A program made the translations under genes and the position numbers. 35,177 nucleotides of DNA from Pseudomonas sp. A-RE-19 (GTDB taxonomy: Bacteria; Pseudomonadota; Gammaproteobacteria; Pseudomonadales; Pseudomonadaceae), in NCBI RefSeq assembly GCF_019956555.1, contig NZ_JAHBDQ010000035.1, forward strand, positions 1 to 35,177. The letters run 5' to 3'. Positions 8,101 to 16,471 of this stretch are shown here, in pieces. The notes under the pieces were generated by a model. That model worked only from the letters and a program-made list of their open reading frames with translations, was not told the DNA's origin and searched no databases. Positions within the stretch are counted from its first letter, which is position 1. Each line of letters opens with the position of its first letter.

Positions 8101-9971
8101 ACACCCCCTATGACGTGCGCAGCCAGTTCACCGATGCCAATGGCAACGGCATCGACATCGCGGTGGGCGGCAGCACGGTCACCGGCCTGTCGACTCTCAG
8201 CGCCGAGGAACTCAAGTTGTGCTGGTGGCTGACCGACACCAACCAACCCGGGGCTGCGCTGTTGCGCGCCGTGACGCTGCTGCAGGACCAGCTCACCGAA
8301 CTGCAATCCATCAATAACGTCACCATGGGCATCATTTGGGGCCAGGGCGAGGAAGCCGCCCAGGAGATCGGCCGCGCCACGGACAAAGCAGCGGCAGCAG
8401 CGGCCTACAAGGCCGCGACCCTGAAGGTGTTCGATTACCTGCATGCCCAGTTCGGCAACTTCAGCGTGTACATGATGGAAACCGGTCACTACGAGCAGGA
8501 TGCGGCGCGTGCCCGTGGTTATTCGGAAGAGAAGATTGCCTCCATCGTCGAGGGGGTTGGCTATGTTCGCGCCGCCCAGGAAGCCATCGCCGCCGAGCGC
8601 ACCGACGTCAAGCTGGCGGTGGACTATACCGACCTCCCCTTGCGCCACGAAGTCGATCCGATGGCGTATCCCGACGACGTCTGGCACCTGCATGAGGAGT
8701 CGGCGGAGATCGTCGGCCAGCGCCTGGCTGACTACATTGCCAATGACCTTGGCTTCCAAGGCAACCCTAACGACAACAACAGCGTGCAGGACATTTTCGA
8801 CAACGCTCAGAACATGATTTCCGGTACCGACCAAGCGGATACCCTGGTGGGCAGTTCGGGCAACGACACACTGGATGGTCACCTGGGCGCCGACACCATG
8901 ACCGGTGGCGATGGCAACGACATCTATGTGGTCGATAACGCGTTCGACCGCGTGGTGGAAACCAACACCTCGACCTCGCAGATCGATACGGTGCAGGCCT
9001 CGGTCAGCTGGACCCTCGGCGCCAATCTCGAGAACCTGGTGCTCACCGGCGTGTCGAACATCAACGGCACCGGCAATGAGCGGCACAACTTCATCACCGG
9101 CAATGCCGCCAATAACGTGCTCGATGGTGCCGCAGGGGACGACAGCATGAGCGGCGGCGATGGCAACGACACCTACTATGTCGACAACGCCGACGACGCA
9201 GTGATCGAGATCAACAGCAATGCGGTGTCTGGAGGGGTCGACAGCGTGCACAGCAGACTGGCGGCCTATACCCTCGGCAACAACGTCGAGCGGCTGTATA
9301 TCGATAGCACTGGCGCCGCCAATGGCACGGGCAACGCGATGGACAACACGCTGTTCGCCGGGGCCGGCAATAACGTGCTGGACGGGCGCGATGGCATTGA
9401 TACGGTGTCCTTTGAGCGCTCCCTGTCTGGCGTTACCGTAAACCTCTCGACGTCAATGCAACAAAACACCGTGGGTTCCGGGCTCGACACCTTGAAATTC
9501 TTCGAAAACCTGACGGGAAGTGCCTACGCCGACAGTCTGTCGGGCAACAGCGCCGCGAACGTTCTGAACGGTGGTGCAGGCAATGACACGCTGGTGGGAG
9601 GTTCGGGCGATGACCGGCTGATCGGCGGTGCAGGCACCGACAACCTTACCGGTGGCACTGGCGCGGATACCTACGCGTTTGGTGCGCTGTCGGACATGGG
9701 CGTCGGGACGTTGCACGATGTGATCAACGGTTTCAAGAGCACCGAGGGCGATCATCTGGATTTCACCGGCCTGGACGCCAACCCTCTGACCCCCACTGTC
9801 GACGCCTTCACGTTCATCGGCAGCAACGCCTTCGACCCTGCCAACGCCACCGGCCAACTGCGCTTTGCCGATGGCATTCTCTACGGCAGTGTCAATGCCG
9901 ACGCCACCCCCGAGTTCGAATTCGAACTGGTGGGCGTCAAGGAACTGCATGCCAGTGATTTCACAGCCTGA
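5145..9971 (+). CDS. psmE: secreted bifunctional mannuronan C5-epimerase / alginate O-acetylhydrolase (PsmE/AlgE type)
   Basis: This 1608-residue protein should convert mannuronate to guluronate in alginate outside the cell. Residues 1-380 form the parallel beta-helix A module; the residues known from AlgE4 occur at the same numbers: Y149, D152 and H154 in YGFDPHEQ, D178, R195, H196 and K255. RTX modules follow at about 384-530 and 533-685, an Ig/cadherin-like domain at 689-790, a third RTX module at 792-945, an SGNH hydrolase domain at 948-1210 (GQSN with Ser960, WGQGE 1065-1069, DVWH with D1178/H1181), then more GGxGxDx repeats and a serralysin-like C-terminal secretion region. There is no N-terminal signal peptide, as expected for type I export. 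The A module plus O-acetylhydrolase matches P. syringae PsmE, which deacetylates and epimerises. A GGAG lies upstream of ATG 5145. The convergent exporter operon is the likely partner. Confidence 0.9.
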   Translation: MIFNVQNFGAKGDGITDDTAAVQSAIDAAAAAGGGQVYMPTGTYIVSGGAEPSDGCLMLKSNVYLYGDGMGATTVKVADGSDTKITGIIRSAYGEETHDFGVSNLTIDGNRDSTTGKIDGWFNGYIPGEAGYDSNVTLDSVEIKDCSGYGFDPHEQTVNIVIKNSVSHGNGLDGFVADFLSNSTFENNVAYDNDRHGFNVVTSTHDFTMTNNVAYDNGGNGIVVQRGSEDIPSPSNITITGGEVYGNGAEGVLIKLSSEVTVAGVDIHDNASDGVRIYGSNHVEIIDNTLNNNSLGSPVPEIIIQSYDDTLGVSGKYFNGSDNTIQGNIISGSNLSTYGVAERNEDGTDRNAIIANTISHTSMGATLVYGDGSYVSATEPMTTVQGTAGNDTLLGSTASEIFYGGAGNDTINGGAGGDILVGGAGIDKLTGGTGTDTFRFAAQSDSYRNATASFDDTITDFDVTQDKIDLAGLGFTGLGNGHGGTLQASYSASSDRTYIKDYDADASGNRFELILSGNLTSTLTASNFIFNRVITGTSGSDSLLGSDSADTLLGLAGNDNLSGGAGDDKLDGGAGMDTLTGGSGADIFVFSNRLDSYRNYNTGGANLGDLITDFDITADKIDLSAIGFTGLGDGKNNTVYVVLNSTGTKTYIKSLTADANGNRFEVALDGNYLDKLTSANFVFATSSPTNQAPVLATPLLDQNATENTPFSYVVPATSFTDPDNDSLSYTAKLANGSALPSWLTFDAATRTFSGTPSDTASGNYDVLVKATDPAGASVSDSFALVVADAPANTITGTNNAETLNGTAGADLILGLGGNDTIKAGTGADIVDGGAGRDSLYGGDGADTFRYTNMLDSYRDYDTGGVTATDTIYDFTAGVDKIDVSGLGFLGLGDGSNGTLYVTLNAAGDKTYIKSAEADADGNRFEIALNGNYLNTLTASDFVFGARAQQDILYLPTLGQSNARLLRMTEDDNQSGTSMLVNDLDRYTPYDVRSQFTDANGNGIDIAVGGSTVTGLSTLSAEELKLCWWLTDTNQPGAALLRAVTLLQDQLTELQSINNVTMGIIWGQGEEAAQEIGRATDKAAAAAAYKAATLKVFDYLHAQFGNFSVYMMETGHYEQDAARARGYSEEKIASIVEGVGYVRAAQEAIAAERTDVKLAVDYTDLPLRHEVDPMAYPDDVWHLHEESAEIVGQRLADYIANDLGFQGNPNDNNSVQDIFDNAQNMISGTDQADTLVGSSGNDTLDGHLGADTMTGGDGNDIYVVDNAFDRVVETNTSTSQIDTVQASVSWTLGANLENLVLTGVSNINGTGNERHNFITGNAANNVLDGAAGDDSMSGGDGNDTYYVDNADDAVIEINSNAVSGGVDSVHSRLAAYTLGNNVERLYIDSTGAANGTGNAMDNTLFAGAGNNVLDGRDGIDTVSFERSLSGVTVNLSTSMQQNTVGSGLDTLKFFENLTGSAYADSLSGNSAANVLNGGAGNDTLVGGSGDDRLIGGAGTDNLTGGTGADTYAFGALSDMGVGTLHDVINGFKSTEGDHLDFTGLDANPLTPTVDAFTFIGSNAFDPANATGQLRFADGILYGSVNADATPEFEFELVGVKELHASDFTA

Positions 9972-9987
9972 GTCAAGCCCACATCCT

Positions 9988-10054
9988 GTGGGAGCGGGCT
10001 TGCCCGCGAAGGTGGCGGCACCCCACCGCTTTCGCGAGCAGGCTCGCTCCCACA
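9988..10054. repeat. REP pair (REPIN) of Pseudomonas type
   Basis: GTGGGAGCGGGCTTGCCCGC begins at 9988 and its inverted partner TTCGCGAGCAGGCTCGCTCC begins at 10031, with a GC-rich spacer. It occupies the gap between the convergent epimerase and TolC-family genes and may act as a bidirectional transcript end. Confidence 0.85.
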
Positions 10055-10129
10055 AGGGATTTTCAGTGTCACAAAAATCGAGGACAGCCACACAGGCGTC
10101 AATCTTGAACCTGGTTGCAACCCTGCGGC

Positions 10130-11485
10130 TCAAAACAGGCTTTGCACCTGTTCCAGCACCGCGCGGTTCATCTGGCCGGTGTGGGTGTGCAGGCTCACAT
10201 AGCTTTGCAGCATGTCGAGCTTGGTGTTGAGCAGGTCTCGGCGGGCCTGGAACACCCGCTGCTGGGCATCAAGAATGTCCACCGTGGAGCGCACTCCTCC
10301 TTGAAAGCCTTTTTCCGTGGAGGTCAGCGCCCGCTGATTGGACTCCACCGCCCGCTGCATCGCCTTGCTCTTGGCGAATCCGGCCACGACCCCCAGATAA
10401 TCGGCTTCGATGTCCTCGGCCAACTGTTGATGCTGCACATCGTAGTCGGACTGGGCACCGGCCAATTGTGCTTCGGCCTTCGCCACCGAGGCGCGGACCG
10501 CCCCGCCGCGATACAACGGAATATCCAGCTGCACCCCCACGTAATAAGTGTCCTGGCGCGGATCGAGTTCCTGATACTGGCGGGTTTCCCGACGGGTTAG
10601 CTGGGTGGTCAGCGACAAGGTCGGATAATGCCCGGCGCGCTGACTGTCGGCCTGCGCCTCGGCGACTTTCACCGCCGCCAGCCGTGCTGCCAGCTCGGGG
10701 TTGGCTTCGCGGGCAATCGCCGTCCAGTACGGCAAATCCCGCTCCGGCGGAATCGGGCTACCGGTGGCGAGTTCTTCGCGCATCGGCTGGATGTCGTCAA
10801 TGGGCACGCTGGCGCGACCGGACAACGCCCGCAACGCAGCCACGCGACGGGCCTGGGCTTCCGCCTCCTGGGCCTCCACCAGATCGAGCCGCGCCTGGGC
10901 TTCATCGATGTCGGTGATCGCGCCCTGGCCGCCCTGATAAAGCTTTTTGCTCTGGGTGACCAAGCCATTAATGGCGGCCTTTTGCTGGGCGATCAACTTG
11001 ATCTCGTTCTCGGCTCGGGCGACGTCGAAATACCCTTTGGCCACCCGGTCATACAGGGTCTGGCCGGCAACGTCGAATAGCTGGGTACCCAATTGCCCCC
11101 GCGCCCTGCCCTCCTGATACGCCGCCCAGCGCCCCTTGTCATAGAGCGGTTGTTGCGCCGCAAGGGTGACGTTGTTGGCCTGGTAATCATTACTGTTGAC
11201 GTAGCCGCGGTCGTCGCCACCATCGGTACGCCCGCCGTAGCCATAACGCGACGTCAGCGACACTTGCGGATAGAGGCCGCCGCGACCGATCGCCTCCTCA
11301 TGCTTCGAAGCATCAAAGGCATGGGCCGCCGATTGCACGGTCGGGTCATTGAGGCGCGAGGCGTCGTACGCAGCAGTCAGGCTCAGGCCTCCTTCGGCGG
11401 CCCACACGGGATTGAGCGCGGCCCAACTGGTACACAAACCCAGCAGCACACCGCAGCGATAGCGGCGACGGTCGGTCATGCTCAT
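10130..11485 (-). CDS. TolC-family outer membrane channel of a type I secretion system
   Basis: The 451-residue protein has a Sec signal peptide (hydrophobic LLGLCTSWAALNPVWA, cleavage after AWA-like site near residue 29), then the two outer-membrane-efflux repeats of the TolC/PrtF family: long helices with coiled-coil character (for example VTQSKKLYQGGQGAITDIDE and STEKGFQGGVRSTVDILDAQ) and beta segments such as YYVGVQLDIPLYRGGAVRAS. Such proteins form the outer-membrane channel-tunnel of type I exporters. Its ATG overlaps the stop of the HlyD-family gene by 4 bp (ATGA), so the two are translationally coupled. It is third in the minus-strand operon and converges on the epimerase gene. Confidence 0.9.
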   Translation of the reverse strand: MSMTDRRRYRCGVLLGLCTSWAALNPVWAAEGGLSLTAAYDASRLNDPTVQSAAHAFDASKHEEAIGRGGLYPQVSLTSRYGYGGRTDGGDDRGYVNSNDYQANNVTLAAQQPLYDKGRWAAYQEGRARGQLGTQLFDVAGQTLYDRVAKGYFDVARAENEIKLIAQQKAAINGLVTQSKKLYQGGQGAITDIDEAQARLDLVEAQEAEAQARRVAALRALSGRASVPIDDIQPMREELATGSPIPPERDLPYWTAIAREANPELAARLAAVKVAEAQADSQRAGHYPTLSLTTQLTRRETRQYQELDPRQDTYYVGVQLDIPLYRGGAVRASVAKAEAQLAGAQSDYDVQHQQLAEDIEADYLGVVAGFAKSKAMQRAVESNQRALTSTEKGFQGGVRSTVDILDAQQRVFQARRDLLNTKLDMLQSYVSLHTHTGQMNRAVLEQVQSLF

Positions 11486-12852
11486 TCCTCTTTGAAGGCC
11501 GCAAGCAAGCGTTCGCGCAGTGGTTTCATCAGGTAATTCATCAAGGTGCGTTCCCCCGTCACCACCGTGACATCGGCGAGCATGCCGGGGCGCACCAGCA
11601 GGCCGGCAGCCTGCAGCGAGGCGACGGTGTCGGCGGGAATTTCGACCTTGGCGGAGAAGTACGGCAGGTGCGTCTGTTCATTGATCAACTGGTCCGCCGA
11701 CACCGTAGTCACCGTGCCGGTGACAGTCGGCGTATCCACCCGTTGCAGCGCGGTGAAATGCACATGCACTGGCAGCCCCGGGCGCAACTTATTGGCCATC
11801 AGCGGCTCGAAACGCGCGGTGATCGCCATCGGCGCATCCAGCGGCACCACCTGCATCAAGTTTTGGCCAGCCTGCGTAACGCCTCCGACCGTATGAATGC
11901 TCACGTCCATGACCTGCCCGGACACCGGCGCGCGGATCGCACCGTTCTCGACTTCAAACTGCAAGGCACGAATCTGGTCGGCATAACCTGCCGCCTCGGC
12001 AGAGACTTCGCTGAGCTGGGTTTCGGCATCGCGGCGAAATTCCTGTTGCGCCTGCAGGGCCTTGAGCCGGCTTTCGTTGATCGCCTGGCGAGTCCTGCCG
12101 ACATCGCTCACCCCGGAGGCAATCTGCCCGGCCAATTGGGCCGCGTTGCGCTCGGCCTCGAAGAGTTTGTTGCGCGGAACGTAGCCTTCACGGGCCAAAT
12201 CACGCAGGCCTTCCAGCTCCTGCTGCTGGAAGCGCATTTGCGCGTCGTAGTTGCGTTTGACACCTTCGTAGCCGAGCAATTGCTGCTGCAATGCCGCGGC
12301 TTCGTGTTCGATGATCTGCAAGCGGCTGCCCAGCTCTGCGCGGCGAGTCAGAAACAACTGGCTCTGCAAGGCCATGGCCGCCTTGACCCGCGGTTCGTCG
12401 GCATGTTCCAGCAGTTCAGCGGGCCATTGGATCTCGGCTGAGCCCAGGCGCTCGGCAATCAACCGCGACTCGACGCTGCGATCGTTGAGCAACTTGCCCA
12501 GGGTCACGTCCAGTTGCGACTGCGCCTGCACCGTATTGAGCTGCACCAGCAACTGCCCCTGGGTGACGCGGTCGCCATCGCTGACCAGCAGCTTTTCCAC
12601 CACCCCGCCAACCAATGACTGCACAGCCTTGCGCTCGCCCGCCACCACCACGGTGCCGCTGCCCACGACACCCTGGTCGAGCGGCGCCAGGCCGGCCCAG
12701 AGCAGGAAGCCGCCCAGCGTCAGGACCAGGAAACCCACACCATAGCGTGCCGCACCGCCGGCGTCGGTACTGGCGCGGGGCAACGCTGCGGTGCTGCGCA
12801 CGCTCAGGCCCTGCTCGCTGTACGTTTGTGCCTCGGGGGGCAGATCAACCAT
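11482..12852 (-). CDS. HlyD/PrtE-family membrane fusion protein of a type I secretion system
   Basis: The 456-residue adaptor has one N-terminal membrane segment (about residues 37-57, YGVGFLVLTLGGFLLWAGLA), a biotinyl-lipoyl-like half (VVVAGERKAVQSLVGGVVEKL with SDGDRVTQGQLL), a long coiled coil (about 130-290), the second lipoyl half (GAIRAPVSGQVMDVSIHTVG) and a C-terminal beta domain ending near MNYLMKPLRERL, the usual PrtE/HlyD ending. These proteins link the inner-membrane ABC exporter to the TolC channel. The start codon overlaps the end of the ABC gene by 8 bp and the stop overlaps the TolC-family start, so expression is tightly coupled. Confidence 0.92.
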   Translation of the reverse strand: MVDLPPEAQTYSEQGLSVRSTAALPRASTDAGGAARYGVGFLVLTLGGFLLWAGLAPLDQGVVGSGTVVVAGERKAVQSLVGGVVEKLLVSDGDRVTQGQLLVQLNTVQAQSQLDVTLGKLLNDRSVESRLIAERLGSAEIQWPAELLEHADEPRVKAAMALQSQLFLTRRAELGSRLQIIEHEAAALQQQLLGYEGVKRNYDAQMRFQQQELEGLRDLAREGYVPRNKLFEAERNAAQLAGQIASGVSDVGRTRQAINESRLKALQAQQEFRRDAETQLSEVSAEAAGYADQIRALQFEVENGAIRAPVSGQVMDVSIHTVGGVTQAGQNLMQVVPLDAPMAITARFEPLMANKLRPGLPVHVHFTALQRVDTPTVTGTVTTVSADQLINEQTHLPYFSAKVEIPADTVASLQAAGLLVRPGMLADVTVVTGERTLMNYLMKPLRERLLAAFKEE

Positions 12853-14566
12853 CTTCGCCAGCCCCCCCGACCGCGGCCGGTCTAGGCCCCGGCATCAATG
12901 CCTTGAGCACCCGATCCCGGGGACCGAATGCTTGTTGAATGCCGTCCTTGAGCACCAGGATGTGATCGACCACCGCCAGCACATTAGGCCGGTGGGTAAT
13001 CAGCACCACGGTGCTGCCAGCAGCCTTGAGCGCACTGATGGCCTGCACCAGCGCCAGCTCTCCGGCTTCATCGAGGTTGGAGTTGGGCTCATCGAGCACG
13101 ATCAGCGACGGGCGCCCGTAAAGCGCGCGGGCCAGACCGAGGCGTTGCTTTTGTCCGCCGGACAAACCAAGCCCAGCGGGGCCCAGCGGCGTGTCGTAAC
13201 CCTTGGGGAACCTCAGGATCATCTCGTGAATGCCAGCGTGACGCCCGGCGGCGATGATCTTGTCGGCGTCCTGTTCACCGAAGCGGGCAATGTTGTCGGC
13301 CACACTGCCGTCGAACAGCTCGATGTCCTGCGGCAGGTATCCGAGGTACGGGCCCAGGGCGTCGTGGGACCATTGACTGATCTCGGCGTCGTCCAGGCGC
13401 ACTGACCCGCCCATGGCCGGCCATACCCCGACCAGCGCCCTGGCCAGTGTCGATTTACCACTGGCGCTAGGGCCGACTACGGCAAGCACGTCACCTTTGG
13501 CCAGGCTGAAATTGATACCCCGCAGGATCGGTTGCGAGGCACCGGGCGGGCCCACATACAACTGTTCCAGGCGTATCGCGCCGGTGGGCGGCGGCAAAGG
13601 CATGCGCAGAGGCTCGCGCGGGTGCTGGGCAAGGAGTTGGCTCAGGCGTTGATAACTCTGGCGGCCGGAGTTGAATTGCTTCCACGAGCCAATGGCGATT
13701 TCCACGGGCGCCAGGGCACGCCCCAATAACAGCGACATGGCGATCATCATGCCCGCCGACAAGTGGCCTTCGAGCACCAGCAACGCGCCCAGGCCCAGGG
13801 CCAGCGACTGCCCGGAGATGCGCACGAAACGGGTCGTCGAAGTGATACGCGCGCTGCGGTCACTGGCATGGGCCTGGGCGGCAATGATGCGTTGCTGCAG
13901 CAGGCTCCAGCGCTGACGCAACGGCCCGAGCATGCCCAGGGCCTGGATGACTTCGGCATTGTGTAACGTGCTGTTTACATAAATCGACGCCTGCACGCCC
14001 AGCTGATTGGCTTCGCCCAGACGCGTTCGAGTCGCCAACTCGCCCCACAGTGCCAGGCCGATCAGCACCAGCGCGAGAACCAGCGTCAGCACGCCGAACC
14101 AGGGATGAAATATGAACGCCACCAGCAGGAAGATCGGCAGCCAGGGTGCATCGAGCAAAGCGATCAGGCCCTGGCCGGTGATCAACTGCCGAAGCGTCGC
14201 CAAATCGATGAGCACCTGCGCCGGGTTGGCGTTGTGCTCGCGCAGGCTGCGAGCGAAGGCGGCGTCGAAAATCCGCTCGCCCAGGGCATCGTCCAGCCCC
14301 GCGCTCATGCGAATCATCACCTGGCCGCGTACCCACTCGATCAGCGCGCTGACCATGAACAGCCCCAGGGCGATCAAGGTGAGCATGAACAAGGTGGTTT
14401 CGTTGCGGCTGGTGAGGACCCGGTCGTACACCTGCATCATGTAGAGCGACGGCACCAGCACCAGCAGGTTGATCACGCCACTGAACAGCGCCAGCGCCCA
14501 GAACACCCGGCGATAGCTTAATAAAGCGGCATCAATGTCATGACGCGGATCGAGAAGCAAACCCAT
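12845..14566 (-). CDS. type I secretion ABC exporter (PrtD/EexD type)
   Basis: This 573-residue protein has a membrane half (residues about 20-300) with segments around VFWALALFSGVINLLVLV and TTLFMLTLIALGLFMVSALI, and a nucleotide-binding half: Walker A GPSASGKST at 365-373, signature LSGGQ at 468-472, Walker B LIVLDEP at 488-494 and the H-loop THR near 524. It lacks an N-terminal C39-like domain, as usual for protease/epimerase exporters of the PrtD family. In Azotobacter the AlgE epimerases leave the cell through the related EexDEF system, so the adjacent epimerase is the probable cargo. It is the first gene of the minus-strand operon; the ribosome binding site before ATG 14566 is weak. Confidence 0.93.
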   Translation of the reverse strand: MGLLLDPRHDIDAALLSYRRVFWALALFSGVINLLVLVPSLYMMQVYDRVLTSRNETTLFMLTLIALGLFMVSALIEWVRGQVMIRMSAGLDDALGERIFDAAFARSLREHNANPAQVLIDLATLRQLITGQGLIALLDAPWLPIFLLVAFIFHPWFGVLTLVLALVLIGLALWGELATRTRLGEANQLGVQASIYVNSTLHNAEVIQALGMLGPLRQRWSLLQQRIIAAQAHASDRSARITSTTRFVRISGQSLALGLGALLVLEGHLSAGMMIAMSLLLGRALAPVEIAIGSWKQFNSGRQSYQRLSQLLAQHPREPLRMPLPPPTGAIRLEQLYVGPPGASQPILRGINFSLAKGDVLAVVGPSASGKSTLARALVGVWPAMGGSVRLDDAEISQWSHDALGPYLGYLPQDIELFDGSVADNIARFGEQDADKIIAAGRHAGIHEMILRFPKGYDTPLGPAGLGLSGGQKQRLGLARALYGRPSLIVLDEPNSNLDEAGELALVQAISALKAAGSTVVLITHRPNVLAVVDHILVLKDGIQQAFGPRDRVLKALMPGPRPAAVGGAGEDG

Positions 14567-14878
14567 AGAATGTCGCCCGCAAATGGAGTTGTCGGTCCAA
14601 GACGCAATCCATCGCGAACGTTTTGCCCTAAGGCAGGGAGAAACACTAAACGTAGCCTGATGTGCCGCTATCAGAGACGACCCTCGTCGCTACTGGCGCC
14701 AATTACTGACAGCGCAACCACGGGTTAGTGCCGGTTCGACGGGCTGGGTTTTCATGTGGGTGACGGGCGGGGATGTTGCACAGTGCCATGATCGCTTGTC
14801 GCTCGACCTCCCTCAACGCATTGCGCAACATACTTCTGACAACTCGCTTGATCCTCTCGCAAATAACCTGGCAACAAC
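14567..14878. other. intergenic region between the exporter operon and the oxidoreductase gene
   Basis: No gene is supported; the frames found here are short and lack ribosome binding sites. The right part is the 3' end of the minus-strand oxidoreductase transcript and the left part must hold the promoter of the exporter operon, but no clear -35/-10 pair or terminator hairpin with a T run could be picked out. Confidence 0.4.
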
Positions 14879-15802
14879 TTACTTCGTTGTATCCAGGACA
14901 AGTCGGCCTCTTGAATGACGACCCATGCTTTTTTCGATCGCCACTTTCGCATCACTCAAGGGGTATGCCTCAACGTCGACCGTGAGGTGTCCCTTGTCGA
15001 AGAGTTCGGCAATGAGCGAGAGCTGCTGGCCATCCGAACGGGTGGCAAAGTTGGCGGGGGTCACGCCATAGTCGTTTGCCAGCGACATGTTCGGCAGGCT
15101 CACGGGCGATACCAACATACCGTTTCTTTTCAGTACCGCAAACGAACGGGTTTGTGTTTCGCCGCCCACCAGATCCAGTACGACATCGACACCGGACACC
15201 AGATCCTCGAAGGCCTGGGTCGTGTAGTCGATGGTGTAATCCGCACCAAGGTCTTTGAGGTAGGCATGATTCTGTGCAGAGGCCGTTGCGTAGACTTCAG
15301 CGCCCAGGTACTTGGCCATCTGCACGGCCATGCTGCCCACGCCACCAGCCGCGGCGTGGATCAACACCTTCTGTCGCCGTTGCACGCCCGCATGTTCAGT
15401 GAGCGCTTGCCACGCAGTCAAAGCGGTTGCAGGAACAGCACTGGCCTGTAGCGCACCGAGAGCGCGCGGCTTCAAGGCCAGTTTTGAAACCTGGGCAACC
15501 ACTTTGGTCGCAAAACCACCGACGATATTGATGAAGCCAAACACTTCATCGCCGATGCTGAATTCAGTGACGCCCTTCCCCACCGCGACGACGGTACCGG
15601 CCACTTCAACGCCTGGGGTAAACGGCAGCGGCAAAGGAATTAACGCTTTCATGGCCCCGGACAGGACCTTCCAGTCAATCGGATTGACCCCAGCTCCGGC
15701 AACATCAATCAGCACTTCACCAACACCTGCCACTGGATCCGCGACTTCTTCCAGGCGTAAAACTTCAGGGCTGCCGTATTCGTACACACGTATGGCTTTC
15801 AT
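14879..15802 (-). CDS. NADP-dependent quinone oxidoreductase, MDR superfamily (zinc-independent)
   Basis: The 307-residue protein is a medium-chain dehydrogenase/reductase: an N-terminal GroES-like domain (MKAIRVYEYGSPEVLRLEEV; GAGVNPIDWKVLSG; PFTPGVEVAGTVVAVGKGV) and a Rossmann domain with HAAAGGVGSMAVQMAKYLGA. There are no structural or catalytic zinc cysteines, so it belongs with quinone/enone reductases using NADPH. The ATG at 15802 follows GAGG. It lies 75 bp after the DoxX stop on the same strand, probably one transcript, with a LysR gene divergent upstream. The membrane DoxX plus a soluble quinone reductase suggests a redox-stress module. Confidence 0.88.
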   Translation of the reverse strand: MKAIRVYEYGSPEVLRLEEVADPVAGVGEVLIDVAGAGVNPIDWKVLSGAMKALIPLPLPFTPGVEVAGTVVAVGKGVTEFSIGDEVFGFINIVGGFATKVVAQVSKLALKPRALGALQASAVPATALTAWQALTEHAGVQRRQKVLIHAAAGGVGSMAVQMAKYLGAEVYATASAQNHAYLKDLGADYTIDYTTQAFEDLVSGVDVVLDLVGGETQTRSFAVLKRNGMLVSPVSLPNMSLANDYGVTPANFATRSDGQQLSLIAELFDKGHLTVDVEAYPLSDAKVAIEKSMGRHSRGRLVLDTTK

Positions 15803-15877
15803 GGAGGCCTCGACTATTGAAAAGGACGGGAGACAAACACTGCGCTGCGAGGCAACCCGCCTTCGCAGCGCGAGGTA

Positions 15878-16318
15878 TCAACGACGGCGAGCGTCGAGGC
15901 TGAAGCGACCGGCACCGAAGGCCACCACCTGCAGCAAGCCACCGGCCATTGCGATATTTTTGAAGAAGTGGATGAACTGGTTTTGATCGCCCAGTGCGTT
16001 GTGGAACGCCAGTGCGGTAAACACGCTGAACACAGCCAGTACAGCGGCGACGGTGCGGGTGCGGTAACCGGCGATCAACGCCAGGCCACCGCCGATCTCT
16101 ACAATGATCGCCAACGCCAGTGCCAATTGTGGAAGCGGAAGCCCAACAGAGCTGATGTAGCCGACCATCATCGCGGGAGCGGCCAGTTTCGAAAAACCGG
16201 AAAGGATGAAGATTGCACTGAGCAGTACACGGCCAATCAACGAAGCCGAGGCTTGGGTTACGTCGGCACGGCTCTGTTCAGAGGTGGTTGTTTGAGTGAT
16301 GTTTGCAGAAGTAGTCAT
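15878..16318 (-). CDS. DoxX family membrane protein
   Basis: The 146-residue protein has a polar Ser/Thr/Gln-rich N-terminus (about 25 residues), then four hydrophobic segments: LIGRVLLSAIFILSGFSKL, LPQLALALAIIVEIGGGLAL, TVAAVLAVFSVFTALAF and IAMAGGLLQVVAFGAG. GFSKL and FIHFFKNIAMAGG are DoxX hallmarks. ATG 16318 has AAGGA about eight bases upstream. It is the first gene of a probable two-gene operon with the oxidoreductase and is divergent from the LysR gene at 16472. It is a paralogue of the DoxX gene at 4161. Confidence 0.9.
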   Translation of the reverse strand: MTTSANITQTTTSEQSRADVTQASASLIGRVLLSAIFILSGFSKLAAPAMMVGYISSVGLPLPQLALALAIIVEIGGGLALIAGYRTRTVAAVLAVFSVFTALAFHNALGDQNQFIHFFKNIAMAGGLLQVVAFGAGRFSLDARRR

Positions 16319-16383
16319 GGGGTAATTCCTTCAATGGGGTGCGATTCGACTTGAACCGCCCTGGTGAAGAAATGTTGCGCTTC

Positions 16384-16406
16384 GTCAGCTAATCTGAATA
16401 GCTGAC
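16384..16406. promoter_or_regulatory. probable LysR operator between the DoxX operon and the LysR gene
   Basis: GTCAGCTA (16384-16391) and TAGCTGAC (16399-16406) are perfect complements around a 7-nt spacer, an interrupted dyad of the kind LysR regulators bind (a TA-N7-TA core). A second shorter dyad, CTAA/TTAG, overlaps at 16406-16422. It sits in the 153-bp divergent intergenic region, 66 bp before the LysR start, so it could serve both autoregulation and control of the DoxX operon. Confidence 0.6.
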
Positions 16407-16471
16407 TAATTTAGATCGTTAGATTCGAAAAAATAGACAAGCAGCTCGCTCCATTGAAAAGGACAATAGGC

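Noticed and set aside
7203..9251. 682-codon minus-strand open frame
   Set aside because: It is the complement of RTX, Ig-like and SGNH coding sequence and shows only low-complexity Val/Ala/Gly text; no ribosome binding site or domain.
6294..9700. Repeated GGCGGTGCCGGC-type DNA as a possible CRISPR or satellite array
   Set aside because: The repeats are 9-residue calcium-binding RTX motifs (GGxGxDxLx) within an open frame, not spaced direct repeats.
10115..11080. Plus-strand open frames across the TolC-family gene
   Set aside because: They are antisense to a gene with clear signal peptide and efflux-channel repeats.
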